NCBI GenBank assembly: GCA_965212195.1
Contig: CBDBUW010000010.1
Coordinates: 620,001 to 684,000 of the forward strand
Length of the DNA: 64,000 bases
Reading direction: 5' to 3'
DNA from: JAJCYK01 sp965212195
GTDB lineage: Bacteria > Bacteroidota > Bacteroidia > Cytophagales > Cyclobacteriaceae
Below are positions 36,006-44,254 of this stretch, one piece after another. The notes beneath the pieces are model-generated. The model searched no databases, had not been told where the DNA came from, and saw nothing but the letters and a program-made list of their open reading frames with translations. Position 1 is the stretch's first letter; each line of letters starts with the position of its first letter. The position numbers and the translations under genes are program-made.

Positions 36006-37162
36006 TCCAGTGGTTTATTGTCAACTAAAATTAATTTACCATTATCTTCGTCAGTTAGCAAGTACAGTTTGCCCTGGGGGCTGACTACCGCTTTTCTAAG
36101 GCGTACACGATCATCGACAAAAAGCTCCTGCGCACTTTTAATAGTGTTGCCTTGGATTTCCAATCGCCACAAACTACCTCGGGAGAGCCCGGGAACAATT
36201 AGGTCACCCTGCCAATGAGGAAATGTCGATCCAAAATAGAAGGTCAATCCAGTAGGAGCCACTGTATGAGTCCAGAACCATTGGGGGTCCTTGAATGCTG
36301 CCTCAATCTTTGGTGGTTGATAGCTGTCGTCCCGATATTTTCCGGTAGTTACAATTGGCCAGCCGTAGTTAGCACCTGCCTCCAGTATATTAATTTCATC
36401 TCCTTGCATAGTGCCGTGCTCACTAAACCAGATCTCTCCTGTTCTGGGATGAAGGGTGATTCCTTGAGCAGCTCTAATACCGGTGGCATAAATTCCCGGA
36501 ACGGCCTCAGGGCCTAAATCCGGATTATCATTGGGTATGCTACCATCCTTATTAATGCGATAGATTTTCCCCCGGGCATCCGCCAGGTTTTGGGAAATTG
36601 GAAGGTTTGGCTGGTCTATCTCTCGATAGTACCGTTCACCAATGGTTACATATAATTTCCCATCGACCCCAAAAGTCATTCCTCCCCCATAATGGAATAA
36701 TTCTTGGTTGTAAGGATTTCCTACCAAAAGGGTTTCAAGTTTAGATAATTCATTGTCCTGAAGCTGTGCTCTTATGACCTTTGTGGTAGTCCCTGAATCA
36801 CCCCGAGCAGAATAGGACAAATAGATCAGGTTATTCTCTGAAAATAGAGGATCCAGCAGCACTTCATATAACCCGGAGTTGTCTCGAGAATCTTGGACCC
36901 CGATGCTGTCCACCAGGTCAGGAGGAAGGCCATTAATCGAGGTTCTGGATGCGGATTTCAGATTGACTTTAAGAAGGTCTCCGTTTTTTTCGGTAATCAG
37001 TGCTTGCTGTTCGCTGATAAAAGCCATACTCCAGGGGTGATTCAATCCCTCAAGGACCACCGATTTTGCAGGATTGGCTTTGTTTGGCGGTGAGGGTGGG
37101 CAAGGTTGACGGCAGAAGGTTAGGAAAATGGTGGCGGAGAGCACAAGGACAGTTCTAATCAT
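36002..37162 (-). CDS. PQQ-dependent aldose sugar dehydrogenase, lipoprotein
   Basis: A 386-residue soluble quinoprotein propeller. The signal ends in a lipobox-like LTFC (Cys17). Key segments are GLNHPWSMAFI, YGGGMTFGVDGKLYVTIGER, WFSEHGTMQGDEINILEAGANYGWP; the His in SEHG is the catalytic base position of the soluble glucose dehydrogenase family. It oxidises an aldose to a lactone, passing electrons via PQQ. No cytochrome domain is present, unlike the fusion at 5675-7447. No PQQ biosynthesis gene is in the window. Confidence 0.87.
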   Translation of the reverse strand: MIRTVLVLSATIFLTFCRQPCPPSPPNKANPAKSVVLEGLNHPWSMAFISEQQALITEKNGDLLKVNLKSASRTSINGLPPDLVDSIGVQDSRDNSGLYEVLLDPLFSENNLIYLSYSARGDSGTTTKVIRAQLQDNELSKLETLLVGNPYNQELFHYGGGMTFGVDGKLYVTIGERYYREIDQPNLPISQNLADARGKIYRINKDGSIPNDNPDLGPEAVPGIYATGIRAAQGITLHPRTGEIWFSEHGTMQGDEINILEAGANYGWPIVTTGKYRDDSYQPPKIEAAFKDPQWFWTHTVAPTGLTFYFGSTFPHWQGDLIVPGLSRGSLWRLEIQGNTIKSAQELFVDDRVRLRKAVVSPQGKLYLLTDEDNGKLILVDNKPLE

Positions 37163-37231
37163 GGTTGGTTAAATGAGTTATGGTGAATATTATCTCACAA
37201 TTTATTGGTATGTCTCTCATTCTACATACCT

Positions 37232-37264
37232 GCGTACGTGTAATGTACAAAAGTATACGTACGT
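37232..37264. promoter_or_regulatory. Imperfect dyad, possible operator
   Basis: GCGTACGTGTA (37232-37242) and TATACGTACGT (37254-37264) form an inverted repeat with 9 of 11 positions matching, spaced by 11 nt. It lies 70 nt upstream of the PQQ dehydrogenase start and just after the haemoglobin stop, in otherwise plain sequence. It could be a regulator binding site; no T-tract follows, so a terminator is less likely. Confidence 0.35.
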
Positions 37265-37294
37265 GCGTATAATCGCCTATTCCAGCAGCAGCGC

Positions 37295-37672
37295 CTATAG
37301 TTGTTGCACCTTGAACTTCATCAATTCCGCAATTTGTGTAGCCCGGTCTACGGCCATTTGAGCAGTGGGACCCACAAAATGGCTACTCACCGTAGTCTTC
37401 CACAGGGTAAGCCAACGCTCGAAATGGGATGGGAGTAATGAAGAACGCTTGTGAAGTTCCAGATGCTTGAGCATAGGGTTTCCTTTATAGACGATACGAT
37501 TCAAAAGTACGGTCTCCCAAAAATCGCAGATCAAGGGAATATGGGTATCCCAATTCAAACTTATCACTTCTGTAAAGAAATGTCCGATCAATTCGTCCTT
37601 GGTCGCCTGGTCGTAAAACTCGTGCACCAGAGATTCAATATCCGCACGGCTTTCAATGTCATGTGAATTCAT
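37295..37672 (-). CDS. Group III truncated haemoglobin
   Basis: A 125-residue globin of the 2-over-2 type. The proximal His is in PSHFERWL; the N-terminal LVHEFYDQATKDELIGHFF and FWETVLLN helices match group III (ctb-like). It binds O2 or NO and may protect against nitrosative stress or serve micro-oxic growth. It is a single gene, with the csp terminator upstream. Confidence 0.87.
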   Translation of the reverse strand: MNSHDIESRADIESLVHEFYDQATKDELIGHFFTEVISLNWDTHIPLICDFWETVLLNRIVYKGNPMLKHLELHKRSSLLPSHFERWLTLWKTTVSSHFVGPTAQMAVDRATQIAELMKFKVQQL

Positions 37673-37733
37673 AATCTGAAAAGATCCTTGCCTTTGGAGG
37701 TAGTCAAATTTCTTAGAGATGGTTATAAAATAA

Positions 37734-37764
37734 AAAAGTCCTGACGACTAACGCCAGGACTTTT
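37734..37764 (-). terminator. Rho-independent terminator of the cold-shock gene
   Basis: AAAAGTCCTG (37734-37743) and CAGGACTTTT (37755-37764) form a perfect 10-bp stem with an 11-nt loop. Read on the minus strand it is followed by TTTTTT, 20 nt beyond the cold-shock stop codon. Confidence 0.8.
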
Positions 37765-37784
37765 GCCTAAAGAAATTAATATCT

Positions 37785-37979
37785 TTAGTTAACGACTTTA
37801 ACGTTAACGGCGTTTAATCCTTTTCTTCCTTCTTGCAATTCAAATTCCACGGAGTCGCCTTCTCGGATTTCATCAATTAATCCGGAAATGTGTACAAAAT
37901 GTTCTTCATTAGAACCTTCTTCAGTGATGAATCCAAATCCTTTGGAATCATTAAAGAACTTTACTGTTCCTTTACTCAT
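37785..37979 (-). CDS. Cold-shock domain protein
   Basis: A 64-residue single cold-shock domain with both RNA-binding motifs: GFGFITEE (RNP1) and HFVHIS (RNP2-like). It binds single-stranded RNA or DNA and acts as an RNA chaperone. Length is normal (64-70). It is a single gene with its own hairpin terminator and a perfect -7 promoter element 40 nt upstream. Confidence 0.93.
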   Translation of the reverse strand: MSKGTVKFFNDSKGFGFITEEGSNEEHFVHISGLIDEIREGDSVEFELQEGRKGLNAVNVKVVN

Positions 37980-38016
37980 TATTGTGTGATTAAAATTATG
38001 TAATATAAATAAAGGT

Positions 38017-38024
38017 CAAAGGTA
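38017..38024 (-). promoter_or_regulatory. -7 promoter element of the cold-shock gene
   Basis: TACCTTTG on the minus strand is a perfect match to the Bacteroidota TAnnTTTG element, 37 nt upstream of the cold-shock ATG. The expected TTTG/TTG at 17-23 nt further upstream is not seen; a TTTG lies only 12 nt away. Confidence 0.4.
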
Positions 38025-38111
38025 CTTCCAAATACACAAAAATGGTCATATTATCGCGTTTAAATTTTCATAATCCTTCATTTTACACTGTAAAAGCTAT
38101 TTTTTGCGTTC

Positions 38112-39662
38112 TTATGGGTAGGTATAGGTAGCTTGTAATCCTAGTGGAATGCCCAACATCCAATATAATACCAAGAAAATGGTCCAGAACACTAAAAAGG
38201 TAATACTATAAGGGATCATCATGGAGGTAAGTGTTCCGATCCCCGTACTCTTCACGTAGCGCTGACAGTATACCACCACTAAGGGGAAATAGGGCATCAG
38301 CGGGGTAATAATATTGGATGATGAATCTCCTACCCGATAGGTTGCCTGTGTCAATTCAGGGGATATGCCTACCTGCATAAGCATAGGCACAAAAATAGGA
38401 GCCAACAAAGCCCATTTAGCAGATGCGGAACCTACGAACAGGTTGACAAAGGCTGTTAAAAATACAATGCCGATCATGGTAACTTCCCCGGGAAATGCCA
38501 TGGCCCGTAAAAATGCGGCACCTTTTAGGGCCAACAACGCTCCGATATTGGACCTGGCGAAAGCATCGATGAACAAAGCGCAGAAAAAGGCCATTACTAT
38601 GTAGTAAGCCATACCGTTCATAGCTTTCGTCATGGTATCGATCATGTCCTTGGAATTTTTGAAATTACCGGACATGTAGCCGTATACCGTGCCTGGCAAC
38701 CAAAACATTAGAAAAATTAAGGGTACAATGGACCGCATAATGGGAGCAGAAAAGGAGCTAAGCTCTCCCTCCGGTCCGCGCAACGGAGAATTCTCAGGTA
38801 ACAGCACCAATACCAACACTACCATCCCTACTAACAGCACTCCAAAGGCTCCCAAAAAGGATCTTTTCTCCTTGGCACTCAATTGGTCCATTTCCGGAGG
38901 AGCTTCCGCATCTTCATCCACTGGTGATTTGGCTAAACGCGGTTCTACCACTTTATCCGTTAAAAACCATCCCAAGGCCACGATCAAGATGCTGCTAGCG
39001 GCCGTAAAATACCAGTTTGATAAAGGGTTCACCTCTCTAGTGGCGTCAATAATTTGAGCTGCTGGTTGAGTAAAACCTTGCAAGAGCGGATCTATGGCAG
39101 AAGGAAAGGGATTGGCACTAAACCCTCCAGAAACCCCCGCAAAAGCCGCAGCAATACCTGCCAATGGATGCCTACCGGCAGCATGAAAAATGATACCTCC
39201 CAGGGGAATTACCAGCACATATCCCGCATCCACCGCAGAGTGACTGAGGATCCCAACAAAAACTACCATGGGGGTTAATAGGGATTTTTTGGTTATCCCC
39301 AGTAGTAACTTCAGCCCACTGTTTATAAACCCGGAGTGTTCGGCCACTCCCACGCCCAGCATGGCCACTAATACCACGCCTAACGGCGCAAAACTGGTAA
39401 AAGTGGTCACCATGTTGGAGAGGAAGGTAGCCATGGCCGTTCCTGTTAACAGATTATTTACGGTAATCGCTTCTCCGGATCGTGGATCGATCTCTGCGAA
39501 AACTACAGGAGCCAGTAGTGCAGACAACACCCAGATTATGATCAGAGATATCAAGAACAACACCGCTGGATCCGGCAGTTTGTTGCCTACAACCTCAATG
39601 GTGTTCAGGAATTTGCCAACGAAGCCGTTTTTTCTATTTTGGGTAGTTTCTGGTTTATCCAT
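38112..39662 (-). CDS. AbgT family transporter
   Basis: A 516-residue membrane protein with about 11-13 hydrophobic segments. The sequence (KLPDPAVLFLISLIIIWVLSA; DSSSNIITPLMPYFPLVVVY) is typical of the AbgT family, which takes up p-aminobenzoyl-glutamate or, in other members, exports sulfonamides with proton exchange. No peptidase of the AbgA/AbgB type is adjacent, so the direction is uncertain. Single gene. Confidence 0.92.
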   Translation of the reverse strand: MDKPETTQNRKNGFVGKFLNTIEVVGNKLPDPAVLFLISLIIIWVLSALLAPVVFAEIDPRSGEAITVNNLLTGTAMATFLSNMVTTFTSFAPLGVVLVAMLGVGVAEHSGFINSGLKLLLGITKKSLLTPMVVFVGILSHSAVDAGYVLVIPLGGIIFHAAGRHPLAGIAAAFAGVSGGFSANPFPSAIDPLLQGFTQPAAQIIDATREVNPLSNWYFTAASSILIVALGWFLTDKVVEPRLAKSPVDEDAEAPPEMDQLSAKEKRSFLGAFGVLLVGMVVLVLVLLPENSPLRGPEGELSSFSAPIMRSIVPLIFLMFWLPGTVYGYMSGNFKNSKDMIDTMTKAMNGMAYYIVMAFFCALFIDAFARSNIGALLALKGAAFLRAMAFPGEVTMIGIVFLTAFVNLFVGSASAKWALLAPIFVPMLMQVGISPELTQATYRVGDSSSNIITPLMPYFPLVVVYCQRYVKSTGIGTLTSMMIPYSITFLVFWTIFLVLYWMLGIPLGLQATYTYP

Positions 39663-39826
39663 GAATTCTAGAATGCTGTTTTTTACGGAGTTGTATCAAG
39701 ATGTGAAAATATTTTCTAAAGAGAAACTTTTGATATTAATAAACGGATACCACCTACTTCTTAAAATCAAGGAATTCTTAGGGTAATCCTGTGCGGGTGC
39801 TTATCTTAATTCAAACTTGGCTCTCT

Positions 39827-40216
39827 ATGAAGATCGATCATTTAGCTATTTGGGTATCAAACTTAAATGTGGTAAGGGACTTTTACACGAAGTACTTCCA
39901 GGCATCTGCCGGAGACCTCTATAACAATCCTGAGAAACAGTTCCGCTCTTATTTCTTATCATTTCCAAACAGTAACACCCGCCTGGAAATTATGGAAGCC
40001 CCCAATGTCATTGACAAAATTGGGATCCGAGGGTTCGAGGAGGGTATGGCACATTTTGCTATATCAGTGGGTTCCCGGGAGATGGTAGATCAACTGACGG
40101 AACAGCTACGAAGCGACCAGCATAGTATTGTGGACGAACCCCGAGTTACCGGTGATGGATACTATGAAAGTGTGGTTTTAGATCCCGAAGGGAATCGTTT
40201 GGAGATTACCGTATAG
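39827..40216 (+). CDS. VOC/glyoxalase-like protein
   Basis: A 129-residue vicinal-oxygen-chelate protein starting at ATG 39827 (MKIDHLAIWVSNL); a GTG 36 nt upstream is in frame but adds residues without family likeness. Metal-ligand positions are His5 in IDHLAIW, Glu in RLEIMEAP, His in MAHFAISV, and Glu in NRLEITV, all four present as in glyoxalase I-like members. Substrate unknown. It converges on the ankyrin gene, with a heptamer array between the two stops. Confidence 0.85.
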   Translation: MKIDHLAIWVSNLNVVRDFYTKYFQASAGDLYNNPEKQFRSYFLSFPNSNTRLEIMEAPNVIDKIGIRGFEEGMAHFAISVGSREMVDQLTEQLRSDQHSIVDEPRVTGDGYYESVVLDPEGNRLEITV

Positions 40217-40217
40217 C

Positions 40218-40245
40218 CAATTCGCAATTCACAATTCGTAATTAT
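40218..40245. repeat. AATTG-type heptamer array 1 (4 units)
   Basis: Four tandem 7-base units, CAATTCG CAATTCA CAATTCG TAATTAT, fill the gap between the converging VOC and ankyrin genes and run into the ankyrin stop codon. It belongs to the same short tandem heptamer family as arrays at 40964 and 45764, in the opposite orientation. Confidence 0.7.
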
Positions 40246-40961
40246 TTCAGATGTACCTTCCCTATCCTCATCAGGGACACTCCCCCGCCCCAGCCATGAC
40301 CATGGTCGCTTATCATGTTTTTTACATGCAATTCATGTATACGGTGCTCCCCATAGCTCAGCAATTTCAAAACACTGGCCGGTCGGCAATGCCAGCTGGC
40401 CCACGACAAGGCCGTATCCCCCTGGCAATCTTTTTGGGTCTTGTCAGCCCCGGCCTCCAACAGCATTTGTATGGTTTCCTCATTGCCGAAAGCCGCTGCC
40501 CGGTGCAAGGACGTCTCCCCTTTGGTAAAAGCATCTCTCATAAACCCACCGGTCTCTTTACCCTCCAGAGTACGGGCATTGGGGTCCGCACCATAGGCAA
40601 GAAGTAGGCTTACAATAATATTGGATACCGGTCGGTTAGGATGGCTTAAGGTGCTGTGTAATGCTGTTTCACCGGTGCTCTTTAGAGCAGTGGCGGCGTC
40701 GGCACCCTGCTCCAATAAAAATTGACATAGTGGCCAATAACCGTGAAATGCGGCCCCATTGAGATCAAAGTTATCCCCAAGATCTTGCAAAGATGCCCCT
40801 TTCCCCAAAAGGTACTTAACAGCAGATACATCTCCATAGTAAGCACACCACTGTATCAAACCCACTCCCTGATCATCTTTATAGGTGGCCGCCGTACCAG
40901 ATTCTAACAAATCAAACACCAAGTCGGTACGCCCGTCCTTTAGTTTTTGTATCATCACCAT
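40242..40961 (-). CDS. Ankyrin-repeat protein
   Basis: A 239-residue soluble protein made of about six ankyrin repeats (for example GLIQWCAYYGDVSAVKYLL, GETSLHRAAAFGNEETIQML, GDTALSWASWHCRPASVLKLL). Such repeats mediate protein contacts; no catalytic domain is present. It lies 30 nt downstream of the aldehyde dehydrogenase gene and may be the last gene of that operon. Heptamer arrays flank it on both sides. Start at Met1 or Met3 (40955). Confidence 0.85.
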   Translation of the reverse strand: MVMIQKLKDGRTDLVFDLLESGTAATYKDDQGVGLIQWCAYYGDVSAVKYLLGKGASLQDLGDNFDLNGAAFHGYWPLCQFLLEQGADAATALKSTGETALHSTLSHPNRPVSNIIVSLLLAYGADPNARTLEGKETGGFMRDAFTKGETSLHRAAAFGNEETIQMLLEAGADKTQKDCQGDTALSWASWHCRPASVLKLLSYGEHRIHELHVKNMISDHGHGWGGGVSLMRIGKVHLK

Positions 40962-40963
40962 CT

Positions 40964-40991
40964 ATAATTGTTATTTGTGAATTGCTAATTG
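40964..40991. repeat. AATTG-type heptamer array 2 (4 units)
   Basis: ATAATTG TTATTTG TGAATTG CTAATTG: four 7-base units filling the whole gap between the aldehyde dehydrogenase stop and the ankyrin start, in the same orientation as array 3. Confidence 0.65.
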
Positions 40992-42362
40992 TTAAAGCTT
41001 CTGCTTTAAATGATATCCTTTGGGCTGTGCAAAAGCCCGGATACCCAAATGAGATAACGTGGTCCCAATTCCTGAATCCCCCCTTCCCGACCAGGGCAAC
41101 CGGGCACTAACCCGGTCGGAGCAATTCCAATACCCCGTTCCCGTTGGTAGGGCTTTAAGTAAACTTTCGGCCTGCTCCCCGTCCTGAGTGAACACCGAAG
41201 CCGTTAGCCCATAGGTAGTATCTTGCATTAAATTAAGAGCCTCTTGGTCATCTTTAACTTTTTGAATTCCGATAATAGGGCCAAAAGACTCCTCTCTCAT
41301 CAATTTCATTTGGTGAGTGGCATCGATGATCACGGTTGGTTGATAATAATAACCCTGCCTGGTTTCAGCACGTCCTCCAGATAGCAGTTTACCCCCTTTT
41401 GATAGTGCATCATCTACTTGATCCTGTAAGTAGTCCAGCTGCTCTTTACGAGCCAAGGGCCCAATATAAACTTCGTCATTCATAGGATCACCCATTTTTA
41501 GTTGCTTCACCTCCTGGACAAAGTGATTTACAAAATCGTGATAAACATCTTGATGCACATAGATCCTCTCCACAGCACAACAGCTTTGCCCATTGTTATA
41601 AAACGCTCCATCCACGGCAGCAGCAGCAACTTTATTGAGGTTACTGTTACTCGCTGAAACATATAGCGGATCCTTTCCACCAAGCTCCATTTGACAAGGA
41701 ACCCATTTGGAGGCGACTTGTTTATACAGCGCTAAACCGGTGCGATAAGAGCCGGTAAAAAAATACCCGTTTAGCGGTAAATCGATCAAGGCCTGGCCTG
41801 ATTGCGGTCCGCCGGTGATGGTCTGAAAAACTCCTTTGGGCAGGTCGCACTGATCCCATAACTTTTGGATTTCCAACCCAGTTAACTGGGTGTATTCCGA
41901 TGGTTTGTACATGACGGCGTTTCCGGCCATTAAGCCGGGGGCATAAACGTTGACACCAATCAAATAGGGATAATTCCATGCAGAGATATTGGCGATGACT
42001 CCTAGTGGCTCATAGGAGATCACCTCTTTCCAGTCTCCTTCTTCCAACACCACCTCATCACTCAGATAGGTCTCGCAATGGTCTAAAAAATAACGAATAC
42101 GCTCTTTGGCTCCATTTAGCTCTCCCCTGGATTGTGCTATGGGCTTTCCCATTTCCAACGTAAGTAACTCTGCCAGTCTTTCTCGATGCCTACCTAGCAA
42201 TAGAAAAAACTGCTGTAGTGACTCCAGCCTGGTTCTTAATGGTACGGCTTGCCAGTGCCTCTGAGCCGCTTTAGCGGTTTCATATTTAGCATTTATCTCA
42301 TCAAGGGTATCCGCTCGGATGTTTTTAATAACCCTTTCAGTAGCTGGATTAATTATCTTCAT
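40992..42362 (-). CDS. NAD(P)-dependent aldehyde dehydrogenase (gamma-glutamyl aldehyde step)
   Basis: A 456-residue aldehyde dehydrogenase of the succinate-semialdehyde type. The catalytic Cys is in NNGQSCCAVERIY and the general-base Glu in QMELGGKDPLY. In this operon it most likely oxidises the gamma-glutamyl amino-aldehyde made by the neighbouring alcohol dehydrogenase to the acid, the step equivalent to PuuC. It follows the hydrolase gene by 24 nt. The assignment of the specific substrate is inference. Confidence 0.88.
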   Translation of the reverse strand: MKIINPATERVIKNIRADTLDEINAKYETAKAAQRHWQAVPLRTRLESLQQFFLLLGRHRERLAELLTLEMGKPIAQSRGELNGAKERIRYFLDHCETYLSDEVVLEEGDWKEVISYEPLGVIANISAWNYPYLIGVNVYAPGLMAGNAVMYKPSEYTQLTGLEIQKLWDQCDLPKGVFQTITGGPQSGQALIDLPLNGYFFTGSYRTGLALYKQVASKWVPCQMELGGKDPLYVSASNSNLNKVAAAAVDGAFYNNGQSCCAVERIYVHQDVYHDFVNHFVQEVKQLKMGDPMNDEVYIGPLARKEQLDYLQDQVDDALSKGGKLLSGGRAETRQGYYYQPTVIIDATHQMKLMREESFGPIIGIQKVKDDQEALNLMQDTTYGLTASVFTQDGEQAESLLKALPTGTGYWNCSDRVSARLPWSGRGDSGIGTTLSHLGIRAFAQPKGYHLKQKL

Positions 42363-42386
42363 TTGGTTATACAGTAATTCACTATT

Positions 42387-43130
42387 TCAACAATAACTTA
42401 AGAAATGGTGGTAAATCAGATCCCCATCAATTAACTCCCCTTCAAAATGCGGGAAAAATTCCGGATGCCACTGCACACCCATCACTTTTCCTTCTTCTGC
42501 ACCATTCCACTGAAAGGCCTCCACTAATCCGTCTTCTTCGCAAATGGCCAGTATTTCCAGATCCTTTCCCAGGTCCTTCACTCCTTGATGATGCACGCTG
42601 TTCACCAAGTGATGCTGGCGATCCTTATGAAGACGATCTAAAAACTTATCTTTAGTGAAACTGATGGTGTGTACTAACTGATCATAGGCTTGAGGATCCC
42701 GATGTTTTATGGCCTCCGGATGATAAGTATCGATATCCGGATACAATGAACCTCCAAAGTATACATTCATTAACTGAAAGCCCCGGCAAATACCCAATAC
42801 CGGAAGTTGATGCTGAATTGCAAAGTCCATGATTCTTAATTCATACTGATCGCGGGTGGCATCTCCCGGCCAGCGCTGGTCATTATGGGCTTGAGCCCCG
42901 TAGGTTTCAGGGGCAATATCGGTACCACCCTGAAATATAAAGCCATGCATTTCATTTAACAAAGGTCGCAGGCTTTGCTCATCCAAATCGGGTATGAGCA
43001 CTGGCATAACCCCCTCTTTAGCCAAATAGCGGGCCATGTCGTTCTCCAAATAGCTTAAGGTCTTTGGACCATGCACCGGCCTGGTGTTATCCGGGTATAT
43101 AAAACATGCCGAAACTCCGATCTTTTTCAT
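42387..43130 (-). CDS. Gamma-glutamyl amide hydrolase (class I glutamine amidotransferase, PuuD-like)
   Basis: A 247-residue peptidase C26/PuuD-like enzyme. The nucleophile is in LGICRGFQLMN and the His-Glu pair in GVQWHPEF, forming the expected triad. PuuD cleaves gamma-glutamyl-GABA to glutamate and GABA. Here the predicted substrate is a gamma-glutamylated amino acid such as gamma-glutamylglycine. It overlaps the alcohol dehydrogenase gene by 4 nt. Confidence 0.9.
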   Translation of the reverse strand: MKKIGVSACFIYPDNTRPVHGPKTLSYLENDMARYLAKEGVMPVLIPDLDEQSLRPLLNEMHGFIFQGGTDIAPETYGAQAHNDQRWPGDATRDQYELRIMDFAIQHQLPVLGICRGFQLMNVYFGGSLYPDIDTYHPEAIKHRDPQAYDQLVHTISFTKDKFLDRLHKDRQHHLVNSVHHQGVKDLGKDLEILAICEEDGLVEAFQWNGAEEGKVMGVQWHPEFFPHFEGELIDGDLIYHHFLSYC

Positions 43131-44254
43131 ACGATGCTTTCCGAATACAATGATTTAATATCTTCATAAGTGGCTTCCCTGGGATTCGCCGGTAAACAAA
43201 AATCTTTCAGTGCTAATTCTGTCAAATCCTCGATTTGAGAAGGATCAACCCCACATTCGCTCAAATTTCCAGGCAAACCCAACGCTTGGTTAAGATCTAA
43301 AAGGGCTGCTTTTATATCAGAACCGTGTTTTAAACCGAGGGCCTGGGCCATCATTTGAAACTGATCCTTGCAACCTGGATAGTTAAAATTCAGCCCATTG
43401 GGTAGGTTTATAGCATTGGCCAGACCATGATGCATATCCAACAAGGTCGATAAGGGGTGGGATAGTGCATGCACAATGCCTAGTCCCTTCTGGAAGGCCA
43501 CTGCCCCCATTAAGGATGCGATCATCATATCACTGCGGGATTGCTTATCGGGTCGTATTGCCGCTTTTTTCAATGACTTCGCAATCAAACGTATTCCCTC
43601 CAGCGCAATCCCCTCGCACATGGGGTGAAATCCCCGGGCAATATACGCTTCCATGTGATGGGTTAAAGCGTCCATACCGGTGGCCGCAGTGATATCAGCG
43701 GGCAACTCGTAGGTTAGACTGGGATCTGCAAATACCTGATTGGCCATTAGCGTAGGATGAAAGAGGATGCGCTTGCGCTTGGTATGGTCCTCGGAAATGA
43801 TGGCGGCCCGGCCCACTTCACTACCGGTACCGGAAGTGGTAGGCACCGTTATAAAATGTGGGATTGGTTCTGTGATGTACTGTGTGCCTCCCTGCAGCTC
43901 ATCGTATTCAAACAGGTCTCGATGATGATTAATACTTAAGGCAATGGCCCTCGCCACATCCATGGCTGCACCGCCTCCAATCCCCAGTATGCTGTCCGCT
44001 CCTTGTTGGTAGGATTCCTTTCCTTTTTGCACATCCGATTTAAGAGGATTGCTGTGTACATCCGAAAAGAGAAGTGGTTTTAAGCCTTTTAATTCCAGGT
44101 AGTTAACCAGCTCCTTAAGAAATGAAAGTTGTACTACCTGAGGATCGGTAACCACCAACGGCCGGTTGAGTTGGTGAGATTTTAAATGAGCAGGCAATTC
44201 CCTAACTGCTCCTTCACCAAAGAGAATATTAGTAGGAAAACTGTAGTGCTGCAT
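43127..44254 (-). CDS. Iron-containing alcohol dehydrogenase
   Basis: A 375-residue group III (Fe) alcohol dehydrogenase. The NAD-binding PTTSGTGSEVG and the metal ligands in GMDALTHHMEAY, GIVHALSHPLS and HHGLANAINLP are intact. Since the operon lacks a PuuB-type amine oxidase, this enzyme is the likely second step, oxidising the hydroxyl of a gamma-glutamylated amino alcohol to an aldehyde. It overlaps the glutamine-synthetase-like gene by one base. Confidence 0.9.
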   Translation of the reverse strand: MQHYSFPTNILFGEGAVRELPAHLKSHQLNRPLVVTDPQVVQLSFLKELVNYLELKGLKPLLFSDVHSNPLKSDVQKGKESYQQGADSILGIGGGAAMDVARAIALSINHHRDLFEYDELQGGTQYITEPIPHFITVPTTSGTGSEVGRAAIISEDHTKRKRILFHPTLMANQVFADPSLTYELPADITAATGMDALTHHMEAYIARGFHPMCEGIALEGIRLIAKSLKKAAIRPDKQSRSDMMIASLMGAVAFQKGLGIVHALSHPLSTLLDMHHGLANAINLPNGLNFNYPGCKDQFQMMAQALGLKHGSDIKAALLDLNQALGLPGNLSECGVDPSQIEDLTELALKDFCLPANPREATYEDIKSLYSESIV

